A stretch of 20,381 nucleotides of DNA from RBG-16-66-20 sp049651845 (GTDB taxonomy: Bacteria; Pseudomonadota; Gammaproteobacteria; Burkholderiales; SG8-39), in NCBI GenBank assembly GCA_049651845.1, contig JBASCW010000015.1, positions 1 to 20,381 of the forward strand, in the 5' to 3' direction. The translations under genes were made by a program, and so were the position numbers. The stretch's first letter is position 1; every line of letters begins with the position of its first letter. Below are positions 8,240 through 15,327 of this stretch, piece by piece. The notes under the pieces were generated by a model. It was not told the origin of the DNA, searched no databases, and was given only the letters and a program-made list of their open reading frames with translations.

Positions 8240-9556
8240 CTACCGCTGCTTGTTGGCGGCTTCGAACTTGCGCAGGATGTCGTTGGCGCGCCTGACCGCG
8301 TCGTCCATCGCCGCCTTGGCGGTCTTCTTGCCGGCGAACGCAGCTTCCATCTCCTCCTCGATCACCTCACGGCCCTGCACGAAGTTGCCGAAGCGCAAGC
8401 CCTTGGAGTTGGCCGTCGGCTTCTTGTTGGCGAGCTGCCGGTTGGCGATGTCGGTGCCGGGATTCTTGTCGTAATAGCCGGACTTCTTGGTGAGCTCGTA
8501 GGCGGCGTTGGTGATCGGCACGTAGCCAGTCTCCTGGTGCCATTTCGCCTGCACCTCGGGTCGCGAAAGGTAGGTGAAGAACTTGGTGATGCCCTTGTAT
8601 TCCTGCGGCTTCTTGCCCGAAAACACCCACAGCGAGGCGCCGCCGATGATCGAGTTCTGCGGCGCGCCCTTGATGCCGTCGTGGTACGGCAGGAAATTCA
8701 CCGAGAACTCGAACTTCGCATTGCGGCGGATATTGGCCTGCGCCGCCGAACTGGAAGTCAGCATCGCGCACTCGCCCGAGAAGAAGCGCGCCTCGGCCTC
8801 GTTGCGCCGGCCCGAGTAGGTGAACCAGCCGTTCTTGGCGAAGCCGGTGAGCATCTCGATGTGGGCCACGTGCTGGGGCGAGTTGACCTGGAACTGCGTG
8901 TCCATGCCGGCGATGCCGTTCTCCTTGGTGCCGATCGCCAGGTTGTGCCAGGCGCTGAAGTTCTCGACGTGCACCCAGGACGGCCAGCCGGTGGTGTACA
9001 CGCACTGCTGGCCAGAAGCCTTCAGCTTGCCCGCGACGATGCCGAATTCCGTCCAGGTCTTGGGCGCCGCGTCCGGGTTGAGGCCGGCCTTCTTGAATGC
9101 GTCCTTGTTGACGTAGAACACCGGTGTCGAGCTGTTGAACGGCATCGACAACATGTTGCCCTTGCTATCGGTGTAATAGCCGGCCACGGCGGGGTGGTAG
9201 TCCTTCGGATTGAACGGCTCCTTGGCCTCGCGCATCATGAGGTAGACGGGCTTGATCGCCTTGCCCGCCGCCATCATGGTAGCCGTGCCAACTTCGAACA
9301 CCTGCAGGATGTGCGGCGGGTTGCCGGCACGAAATGCCGCGATCGCCGCGGTCATCGACTCCGGGTAGGCGCCCTTGTAGACCGGCACCACCTTGAACTC
9401 CTTCTGGCCGGCGTTGAATTCGTTCGCGAATCCCGTCACGCGGTCACCGAGCGCGCCGGTCATGGAGTGCCACCATTGGATTTCGGTCTGTGCCTGGGCG
9501 AGGTTCGGCATCAGGCCGGCCACCGCCAGGGCAAGCGTCAAGTGTTTGAAGCGCAT
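8240..9556 (-). CDS. ugpB: G3P-binding periplasmic protein UgpB (copy 1, membrane-proximal)
   Basis: 438 residues, the same length as I remember for E. coli UgpB. The signal peptide MRFKHLTLALAVAGLMPNLAQA is followed by mature QTEIQWWHSM. Family blocks are clear: YKGAYPESMTAAIAAFRAG (about 60-78), LQVFEVGTATMMAAGKAIKP, MPFNSSTPVFYVNKDAFKKA (about 138-157), WPSWVHVENFSAWHN with Trp191 and Trp194, IIGGASLWV and GLRFGN. Several of these residues line the ligand pocket in E. coli UgpB, so binding of glycerol-3-phosphate or glycerophosphocholine is likely. AGGAG (complement of 9563-9567) lies six bases before ATG. The 85-nt gap upstream holds no clear terminator, so it is probably read through from the second copy, though a local promoter cannot be excluded. 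Confidence 0.95.
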   Translation of the reverse strand: MRFKHLTLALAVAGLMPNLAQAQTEIQWWHSMTGALGDRVTGFANEFNAGQKEFKVVPVYKGAYPESMTAAIAAFRAGNPPHILQVFEVGTATMMAAGKAIKPVYLMMREAKEPFNPKDYHPAVAGYYTDSKGNMLSMPFNSSTPVFYVNKDAFKKAGLNPDAAPKTWTEFGIVAGKLKASGQQCVYTTGWPSWVHVENFSAWHNLAIGTKENGIAGMDTQFQVNSPQHVAHIEMLTGFAKNGWFTYSGRRNEAEARFFSGECAMLTSSSAAQANIRRNAKFEFSVNFLPYHDGIKGAPQNSIIGGASLWVFSGKKPQEYKGITKFFTYLSRPEVQAKWHQETGYVPITNAAYELTKKSGYYDKNPGTDIANRQLANKKPTANSKGLRFGNFVQGREVIEEEMEAAFAGKKTAKAAMDDAVRRANDILRKFEAANKQR

Positions 9557-9641
9557 CGGATTCTCCTGTGAGGCGAACGATCAAGGACGAGCGACTCTAG
9601 GGCCGCCTTGTGGCAGAAATACTACCGCGAATCTGTCCCGC

Positions 9642-10952
9642 CTATTTCCTCTGGCGGTGCTGCGATTCGAACTTGCGCAGCAGCTGGTTGCCGCGCTCGG
9701 CAGCGCGGTCCAGCGCGAGCTTGGGCGGGGTCTTGCCCTCCCAGGCGGCCTCCAGCTCCTGCTCGAGGGCGGCGCGGATCTCCGGGAAGTCGCCCAGGCG
9801 GATGCCGCGCGATTCCCGGGTCGGCGCGTTCAACTGCAGCTGCCGCACGGCGATCTCGTGGCCGGGGTTCTGCTTGTAGAAGCCGCTCTGCGCCGTGAGA
9901 TCGTAGGCCGCGCGCGTGAGCGGTACGTAGCCGGTGCTCTGGTGCCAGTCAGCCTGCACTTCCGGGCGCGCGAGCCAGGACAGGAAACGCCCCGCCGCGC
10001 GGTAGTCGGCGGGCCTCTTGCCGCCGAGCACCCACAGCCCGCCGCCGCCGATCAGCGAGTGGTGCGGCGCGCCCTTGATGTCGTCGTAATACGGCAGTTG
10101 CGCGGTGCCGAAATCGAACTTCGATTGCGAACGAAGCTCGGCGAGGCTCGCCGAGGACGAGGTCACCATCGCGCACTCGCCGCGTTCGAAGCGCCGCTCG
10201 CCGCCCGCGCCGCGCCCGCTGTAGGTGAAGTAGCCCGAATGCGCCCAGGAGGCGAGCATCGAGATGTGCCGCACCATGAGGTGCGTGTTGAAGATCAGCG
10301 TGGCATCGAGCCCCGAGAGGCCGTTGTCCTTGGTGGCCACGTCGCGGTTGTGCCAGGTGCTCATGTTCTCGACCTGGATCCATGCCGGCCAGGCGGTCGT
10401 GTAGGCGCAGGTATAGCCCGCGTCGAGCAGCGCGCCCATTACGGCGGGCATCTCGTACCAGGTCTTCGGCGGCTTCTCGGGATCGAGCTTGGCCTTGCGG
10501 AACGCGTCCTTGTTGTAGAACAGGATCGGCGTTGACACGTTGAACGGCAGCCCCTGCAGGTTGCCGTACTGGTCGGCGAAGTATCCCGCCACCGCCGGCA
10601 GGAAGAGCTTGGCGTCGATCTTCTCGCCAGCTTCCTGGAACACCTGCCAGAGCGGGCGCACGGCGCTGCCCGCGAACATCATGTTGGCGGTGCCGAGCTC
10701 GTAGACCTGCACCAGCGTAGGCCCCTGCCCGGCGCGTTGCGCGGCGAGCGCCTCCTTCATGGTCTTCTCATACGAGCCCTTGTAGACGGCCGTCACGCGC
10801 AGCTGCGTCTGCGACGCGTTGTAGCGCTTCACCAGCGTCTCGAGCTCGCGTCCGCGCGAATCGTCCATCGCGTGCCAGAGCACGATGTCCTCCTGCGCCA
10901 AAGCCGCCGCGCAGAAGCCCCCGAGCAGCATCGAAACGAGTAGGCGTCGCAT
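9642..10952 (-). CDS. Second UgpB-like solute-binding protein (copy 2, promoter-proximal)
   Basis: A 436-residue paralogue of the next gene downstream. The signal peptide is MRRLLVSMLLGGFCAAALA, followed by QEDIVLWHAMDD. It keeps the same landmarks in the same order: YKGSYEKTMKEALAAQRAG, VQVYELGTANMMFAGSAVRP, LPFNVSTPILFYNKDAFRKA, WPAWIQVENMSTWHN, SLIGGGGLWVLGGKRP and GIRLGDFPEIR. Some positions differ from copy 1 (for example NSST to NVST, and NFSAW to NMSTW), so ligand preference may differ. It is the first gene of the operon, transcribed away from the amidase gene. No Shine-Dalgarno sequence precedes the ATG; a TACAAT (complement of 10962-10967) lies nine bases upstream, so the leader would be only a few bases. 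Confidence 0.92.
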   Translation of the reverse strand: MRRLLVSMLLGGFCAAALAQEDIVLWHAMDDSRGRELETLVKRYNASQTQLRVTAVYKGSYEKTMKEALAAQRAGQGPTLVQVYELGTANMMFAGSAVRPLWQVFQEAGEKIDAKLFLPAVAGYFADQYGNLQGLPFNVSTPILFYNKDAFRKAKLDPEKPPKTWYEMPAVMGALLDAGYTCAYTTAWPAWIQVENMSTWHNRDVATKDNGLSGLDATLIFNTHLMVRHISMLASWAHSGYFTYSGRGAGGERRFERGECAMVTSSSASLAELRSQSKFDFGTAQLPYYDDIKGAPHHSLIGGGGLWVLGGKRPADYRAAGRFLSWLARPEVQADWHQSTGYVPLTRAAYDLTAQSGFYKQNPGHEIAVRQLQLNAPTRESRGIRLGDFPEIRAALEQELEAAWEGKTPPKLALDRAAERGNQLLRKFESQHRQRK

Positions 10953-10961
10953 AGGGGGCGA

Positions 10962-10971
10962 ATTGTATGAT
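10962..10971. promoter_or_regulatory. Overlapping divergent -10 boxes, ugp operon / amidase
   Basis: Within ATTGTATGAT, TACAAT reads on the minus strand toward ugpB2 and TATGAT (10966-10971) reads on the plus strand toward the amidase. The hexamers overlap, so both promoters cannot be occupied at once. No good -35 was found; a TTGCAT on the minus strand (complement of 10988-10993) has a 20-base spacer, which is too long. I saw no PhoB-box-like repeat in the short spacer. Confidence 0.4.
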
Positions 10972-12400
10972 GCGAGCGATGGCGAAGATGCAAGATCTGG
11001 ATGCGCTCCAGGTTGCGGCGCAATATGCGGCGGGCAGCTTGTCGCCCGTGGACGTCGCGCGCGCCTGCCTCGAGCGCATCGACGCCTGGGAACCGCGACT
11101 GAACGCGATGTACCGCGTCGACCGGGACAGCGCGCTGGCTGCGGCCAAGGCGTCGGAAGCGCGCTGGCGCGCCAGGCAGCCGCTGTCGCCGCTGGACGGC
11201 GTGCCGGTGACGATCAAGGAGAACATCTACACCAGGGGCGACCCGGCGCCGATCGGGACCAGGGCCAACGAGGACGCGGGGCCGCAGCCGGCGGATGCGC
11301 CGCCGGCCGCCCGCGTGCGCGAGGCCGGCTGCGTGATCCTCGGCAAGACCACCATGCCCGACTTCGGCATGCTGTCCTCGGGCCTGTCGAGCATCCACGG
11401 CGTCACGCGCAATCCCTGGAACGTCGCGCGCAACACTTCAGGCTCGAGCTCGGGCGCGGGCGCGGCGGCCGCGGCCGGCTATGCGCCGCTGCACCTCGGC
11501 ACCGACATCGGCGGCTCGGTGCGGCTGCCGGCAACGCACTGCGGCATCTTCGCGCTCAAGCCCAGCCTCGGCCGGGTGCCCGTGTACCCGCCCTACATCG
11601 GCCGCGTCACGGGCCCCATGACGCGCGACGTCGCCTCGAGCGCGGCGCTGATGAACCTGCTCGCCAGGCCCGACGCGCGCGACTTCATGAGCCTGCCCTA
11701 CCAGCAGGCCGACTACGCGGACATCGACGGGCTGAAGCCAAAGGGCCTGCGCATCGCCTTGCTGCCGGAGATGAAGGTCGGCTTCGCGCCGCATCCGGAG
11801 GTCCGCGCCGCGGTGGCCGCTGCCGCCGACGCGCTCGAAAGCGCGGGCGCCATCGTCGAGGAGATCCCCTCCTTTCTCACCGAGGCGCTCATGGACGGCA
11901 TGTCGCGCTTCTTCGAGGCGCGCTCGTACAACGACTACTGCCAGCTGCCGCCCGCCAAGCAGGCGAAGGTGCTGCCCTTCATCGTCGAATGGTCGAGCTG
12001 GCGCGCGAAGGACTTCACCGGCCGCGACGTGATGGCGGCCTACGGCGCCTACGTCGCGCTGCGCGAAGCCGCGATCAAGGCCACGCAGGCCTACGACTTC
12101 GTGCTCTCGCCCACCTCGCCCATCCTGCCCTACGAGGCCGAGCTCGCCGCTCCGGGCAACGACCCGCGCAACGCCTTCGCCCACATCTGCTTCACGGTCG
12201 CCTGGAACATGTCCGAGCAGCCCGCCGCCTCGCTCAACTGGACCTTCAGCAAGGACCAGCTGCACGGGAAGGACGGTGCGTTGCCCGTGGGCATCCAGGT
12301 GATCGGCCGACGCTTCGACGATGTCGGCGTGCTCCGCCTCTCGCGCGCGCTCGAGCAGATGCGCCCGAAGCAGCTTCCCTGGCCCGCCGTGCAGCCGTAG
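10967..12400 (+). CDS. Amidase-signature family amidase
   Basis: A 477-residue amidase-signature enzyme. The catalytic Ser-cisSer-Lys triad is readable: Lys84 in VTIKEN, the cis-serine at about Ser161 in NTSGSSSGAG, and nucleophile Ser184 in GTDIGGSVRLPA. The C-terminal SLNWTF and LPVGIQVIGRRFDD segments are typical. It hydrolyses a carboxamide; the substrate is not readable. It is unlikely to be GatA of the tRNA amidotransferase, since no gatB or gatC is nearby. The start is uncertain: ATG at 10967 has AGGGGG (10953-10958) upstream, while ATG at 10979 lies seven bases after a TATGAT and could be leaderless; the difference is four residues. It is divergent from the ugp operon and convergent with the pyrophosphohydrolase gene, with six bases between stops. 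Confidence 0.92.
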   Translation: MMRAMAKMQDLDALQVAAQYAAGSLSPVDVARACLERIDAWEPRLNAMYRVDRDSALAAAKASEARWRARQPLSPLDGVPVTIKENIYTRGDPAPIGTRANEDAGPQPADAPPAARVREAGCVILGKTTMPDFGMLSSGLSSIHGVTRNPWNVARNTSGSSSGAGAAAAAGYAPLHLGTDIGGSVRLPATHCGIFALKPSLGRVPVYPPYIGRVTGPMTRDVASSAALMNLLARPDARDFMSLPYQQADYADIDGLKPKGLRIALLPEMKVGFAPHPEVRAAVAAAADALESAGAIVEEIPSFLTEALMDGMSRFFEARSYNDYCQLPPAKQAKVLPFIVEWSSWRAKDFTGRDVMAAYGAYVALREAAIKATQAYDFVLSPTSPILPYEAELAAPGNDPRNAFAHICFTVAWNMSEQPAASLNWTFSKDQLHGKDGALPVGIQVIGRRFDDVGVLRLSRALEQMRPKQLPWPAVQP

Positions 12401-12406
12401 CTCGCG

Positions 12407-12757
12407 TCAGCCGAGCTCGGTGTATTTCCGGGTGCTGCCGCGCGCTTTTTCCACAGGGTATTTCTTTGCGTTCTCGAGAAGCTTGCGCTGACTTGCCGCG
12501 AGCAGATCCACGCCCATCACCTGCGAAAGCCGGATCAGGTAGATCTGGATGTCCGCGAGTTCCTTCTCGACCTCGCGTTTCTTGCGCGGCCCGAGCCGGC
12601 GGCTTTGCGCCTCCGTAAGCCACTGGAAATGCTCCATCAGTTCGGCGCACTCGACCGCCAGCGCCATGCTGAGATTCTTGGGCGAATGGAACTGTGTCCA
12701 ATCACGCGCATCGGCAAATCGCCGAATTCTTCCGCTCAGCTCGTTAAACGAATTCAT
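12407..12757 (-). CDS. MazG-like nucleotide pyrophosphohydrolase
   Basis: A 116-residue all-alpha NTP pyrophosphatase of the MazG/dCTPase superfamily. The Mg2+-binding motif is present as ExxE (Glu36, Glu39 in AVECAELMEHFQW) and ExxD (Glu66, Asp69 in EKELADIQIYL), and the SPKNLSMAL segment near residue 25 is typical of the short dCTPase-like branch. Such enzymes convert (d)NTPs to (d)NMPs and pyrophosphate; the preferred nucleotide cannot be read. The gene starts 11 nt after the stop of the nuclease-helicase gene on the same strand, with an AGGGCGGG upstream, so the two are very probably co-transcribed. It could cleanse the nucleotide pool or deplete dNTPs as part of a defence module; the second is inference. 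Confidence 0.9.
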   Translation of the reverse strand: MNSFNELSGRIRRFADARDWTQFHSPKNLSMALAVECAELMEHFQWLTEAQSRRLGPRKKREVEKELADIQIYLIRLSQVMGVDLLAASQRKLLENAKKYPVEKARGSTRKYTELG

Positions 12758-12768
12758 GCAAGCCCGCC

Positions 12769-15186
12769 CTAAAGTTCAGCAATCAGTTCTGCAACGATCC
12801 GGACGCTACCAGCTGCGTCCGGTCCAAACACCAAGTCCTTGTACTTTGGGTCGTCGCTGTCTGGGCAGAGGCGCAGTTCCATGTGTCGCCAGCTTCCATC
12901 CTTGCGATGCTCTTTGGCGCTTTGATAGATCTTCACTGTATAGGAGCCACCCGTGTCGGGATCATCGATGCTCCGATGCTCCGCCACGACCACACGACCA
13001 TTGCGCGTTCCCTTCGGATTCGCCTCAAAGAGACACCATGCTCCGCTCGGATATCGCCGATTCAACGATTCGCCAATGATCTGAGCAACGAACATGCCCT
13101 TGCGCGGGCGAAACGAACTTGGAATGACAGCCCACTCGTCGTGTTCCTGGTCTTCGTACTGCGGTTCACTGAACTTGCCAGCCGCAAACTTCAGATCTAG
13201 GAGCGGCACAGCGTTGACGTAGGGCTTTGCCATTCGTCGATCTACGCGCATAAACGGCAGAACGCTTGCATCAGATGACACGACGAATTCTTCTTTGGTT
13301 GCGATCGGCCGAGCAATCGCCAGAACGGCAAGACGCGATTTGAAATACGCCGCGGTTTCGGGATCGGTGCAATAGACGTAGCAGCCCTTCATGCCCCGCG
13401 TCATAAGGGTGCGATATGTGTTCTTTATGATCGAATCGGCCTGGCCGATGATCTCTTCGTCCCCGGCTTGAATTCTCTTCTTGTAGCCCGCCAAAGACCT
13501 GTCCGTTCGTGCGCGCTTTTCGGGCACCGTTATCACTTTTCCATTTCTAACTATGAGATCAGGTCCAACAATGACGCCGATGTAGTCCACCTCTAGACCT
13601 TGGCTAGTATGGATGCAGCCAATCTCCTCGACTGAATCTGGCGCCACCATCCAAAGACTGCCATCGCTCGAGAGGTTCCAGCGCATCTTGAATGCGTGAT
13701 CTGAAATCACAACATCGTAGGCGTTTCGATCGTTCCTGCTTACCCAATTCCAGCAGTAGCCTGCAACCATTCTCGCTTTGTTGCTGGCTTTGTTCGCACG
13801 CCTGATCAAGTCTCGGAGTTCGTTTGGCGAATCTACAATCCTAAAATCAAACGCGGCCTCGTCGAATTCGATGTTCGCTGTAGATCGAATGCCGAGAACC
13901 TCATCCAGCCAGGCCAAGTAGCCGTCGGCGCCATTGCACCGAAACTGCGATTCGAGCGTCGCGAAGGTGACGGTCGCGCCAAGCTCTACCGCCCATTTCT
14001 CAATCTCAGACTTGGACCCAATGTCCTTGAGGGTTACTCGCTGATCTTCGTCGATGAAAAAGATCGAGCAGTTTGCTGCTGAAATGAGTTCTTTGATCTG
14101 ATTCTCGCCAAGATTCTGAAAACGCCCAGATTTTTCGTTGAGTCGATGTGCCTCATCCACTACAAGCATGTCGAAGATACTCTGATCACCTTTGGTGAAA
14201 GCGCCGGAACCCGAGAAGAAATTCGCAATTTCTACCCGCCGCATCGAGCCCGCGAGCTTGCTTGCATATACGGTCCGCGGCGCCGCGTTCTTTGAGACGT
14301 AGCGGGCCAGCTTTCGCTGCCTCGACATAGCAACAAGAAGATTCACCGCGACGACAGACTTGCCTGTACCCGGACCTCCCTCGATGATCATCACCTTCTT
14401 CTGCTTTGAAGAAGCACGTTCGCCGAGCGCAAGCGCGTTCTGGTAGACGATTTTCTGGTCGTCGATCAGCACGAACTCTTGGTTGCCCTTCATCATCTTA
14501 TCGATGCTGTCGACGAGCGATTTTGACGGCCTGATCCGCCCGTTCTCGATCTGAAATAGGACGCCCACCTTGTCGCCATGTCTGACGTATCGCTTGATGA
14601 AGTCTCGCAGCTTGTCGCGCTCTGCATTGCCTTTCAGAAACAGAGGCGCCTTCTCGGTGTAGTGGCTGTAGAACCCGTGATCGATCTCGCCATCCGACAC
14701 ATAGTTGTGAAGGTAGGCGCACGGCGATAAGCCCATGCCACCGTCGTAGACCGCCTCATTGAATCCGGTCAGCAATGCCGCGTATGACCAAGCCTGGTAC
14801 GAAGGATGGGCGACGTCGTGCTCCGCGCCCGATAGACGCGTGCGCACGATTGCGTCCCTGTCGGTTCTGCGCGCGCTGTCCCAACGCTTGAGCTCGACGA
14901 TCACAACCGCCGGAGTCTTGGTCTCGTTGTAGCCGGAGACAATGAAGTCGACCCGCTTTCCCGATCCCGGAATTCCGTATTCGATCGCGACCCCGGAATC
15001 GTCGGGAATGTCGCCATCCTTTAGGACCTTCGCCATGCACACCAACGACTCTTTCCAAGCACCGAGTTCAGACGGGCTCACGCGCCGGCCGGTTCTATCC
15101 ATGTAAGCGGTGCGTACCACCTCATGGATGTCGTCCTCGAATGCGTGTTTGAGGAACTGCGCCTTCGTCGCCTGATAGACGATCAA
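12769..15186 (-). CDS. PD-(D/E)XK nuclease / SF1 (DUF2075) helicase / S24 peptidase-like fusion
   Basis: An 805-residue protein with three modules. Residues about 60-140 show a PD-(D/E)XK nuclease pattern: Asp80, Glu98-x-Lys100 (VELKRW) and a RecB-like QxxxY (Gln131-Tyr135). Residues about 235-625 are a Schlafen-group-3/DUF2075 SF1 helicase: Walker A GGPGTGKS (270-277), DEAH (344-347), IDEDQR (378-383), ESQFRC (412-417), TSQGLE (527-532) and RTLMTRG (592-598). Residues about 685-805 resemble LexA/S24 peptidases: GES with Ser707, a GRVVVAEH strand and YTVKIY with Lys752, matching the LexA Ser-Lys dyad layout. The start is TTG, since the family typically begins with IVYQATK-like sequence; GGGGGA lies upstream. 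Base composition is clearly less GC-rich than its neighbours, pointing to horizontal transfer. Phage defence is the likely role, by analogy. Confidence 0.88.
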   Translation of the reverse strand: MIVYQATKAQFLKHAFEDDIHEVVRTAYMDRTGRRVSPSELGAWKESLVCMAKVLKDGDIPDDSGVAIEYGIPGSGKRVDFIVSGYNETKTPAVVIVELKRWDSARRTDRDAIVRTRLSGAEHDVAHPSYQAWSYAALLTGFNEAVYDGGMGLSPCAYLHNYVSDGEIDHGFYSHYTEKAPLFLKGNAERDKLRDFIKRYVRHGDKVGVLFQIENGRIRPSKSLVDSIDKMMKGNQEFVLIDDQKIVYQNALALGERASSKQKKVMIIEGGPGTGKSVVAVNLLVAMSRQRKLARYVSKNAAPRTVYASKLAGSMRRVEIANFFSGSGAFTKGDQSIFDMLVVDEAHRLNEKSGRFQNLGENQIKELISAANCSIFFIDEDQRVTLKDIGSKSEIEKWAVELGATVTFATLESQFRCNGADGYLAWLDEVLGIRSTANIEFDEAAFDFRIVDSPNELRDLIRRANKASNKARMVAGYCWNWVSRNDRNAYDVVISDHAFKMRWNLSSDGSLWMVAPDSVEEIGCIHTSQGLEVDYIGVIVGPDLIVRNGKVITVPEKRARTDRSLAGYKKRIQAGDEEIIGQADSIIKNTYRTLMTRGMKGCYVYCTDPETAAYFKSRLAVLAIARPIATKEEFVVSSDASVLPFMRVDRRMAKPYVNAVPLLDLKFAAGKFSEPQYEDQEHDEWAVIPSSFRPRKGMFVAQIIGESLNRRYPSGAWCLFEANPKGTRNGRVVVAEHRSIDDPDTGGSYTVKIYQSAKEHRKDGSWRHMELRLCPDSDDPKYKDLVFGPDAAGSVRIVAELIAEL

Positions 15187-15218
15187 CTCTTTTCCCCCAG
15201 CCGGTGAAGCTCAGGCAT
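15183..15218 (-). CDS. Possible 11-codon leader ORF overlapping the helicase start
   Basis: Reading minus-strand from 15218: ATG, then MPELHRLGEKS and TGA at 15185-15183. An AGAGGA (complement of 15223-15228) lies four bases before this ATG, a better initiation signal than that of the helicase gene. The TGA overlaps the helicase TTG start as TTGA, the arrangement expected for translational coupling. It may tune expression of the downstream protein. It could also be chance, since it is very short. Confidence 0.35.
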   Translation of the reverse strand: MPELHRLGEKS

Positions 15219-15243
15219 CTAGTCCTCTATTTGCGCCAATCTT

Positions 15244-15271
15244 TTGGCGTGCTTTTGACTATTCACGCCAA
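15244..15271. promoter_or_regulatory. Inverted-repeat operator over the Fic promoter
   Basis: TTGGCGTG (15244-15251) and CACGCCAA (15264-15271) form a perfect 8-bp inverted repeat with a 12-base centre that contains the -35 box. A third half-site CGCCAA (15234-15239) gives a second, tighter palindrome with 15244-15249 (four-base spacer). A dimeric repressor bound here would block the Fic promoter and could affect the divergent helicase. Candidate binders, by inference: the winged helix of the Fic protein, or another regulator outside the window. Confidence 0.6.
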
Positions 15272-15284
15272 TAGAGTATACAAT
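15255..15284 (+). promoter_or_regulatory. Sigma-70 promoter for the Fic gene
   Basis: TTGACT (15255-15260) matches the -35 consensus at five of six positions. It is followed after 16 bases by TATACA (15277-15282) or after 18 by TACAAT (15279-15284). Transcription would start near 15290, leaving a leader of about 35-40 bases before the GTG at 15328. Confidence 0.65.
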
Positions 15285-15327
15285 ATATCAACTACTTACA
15301 TTAATATCTGCCAAAAGAAGGCGAATC

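Larger units (their letters stand above)
15187..15327. promoter_or_regulatory. AT-rich divergent control region, helicase / Fic genes
   Basis: This 141-base spacer separates the minus-strand nuclease-helicase start from the plus-strand Fic start and is by far the most AT-rich stretch of the window, especially 15250-15320. It holds a near-consensus plus-strand promoter, an inverted repeat across that promoter, additional GCCAA half-sites (15234-15239 and about 15310-15314) and the leader ORF described separately. A minus-strand promoter for the helicase is expected; TATACT (complement of 15276-15281) is a possible -10 without a convincing -35. Confidence 0.7.

Noticed and set aside
9557..9641. 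Possible separate promoter or repeat (GGGACAGATTC on the minus strand) between the two ugpB genes
   Set aside because: Only a partial likeness to dispersed GGGGACAG repeats, no pairing arm, and no convincing -35/-10 pair.
10953..10993. PhoB box before the ugp operon
   Set aside because: E. coli ugp is Pho-regulated, but no pair of CTGTCAT-like repeats is visible in or near the short spacer.
10885..12618. 577-codon plus-strand frame over the amidase gene
   Set aside because: The amidase-signature motifs are in a different frame; this one has shadow composition.
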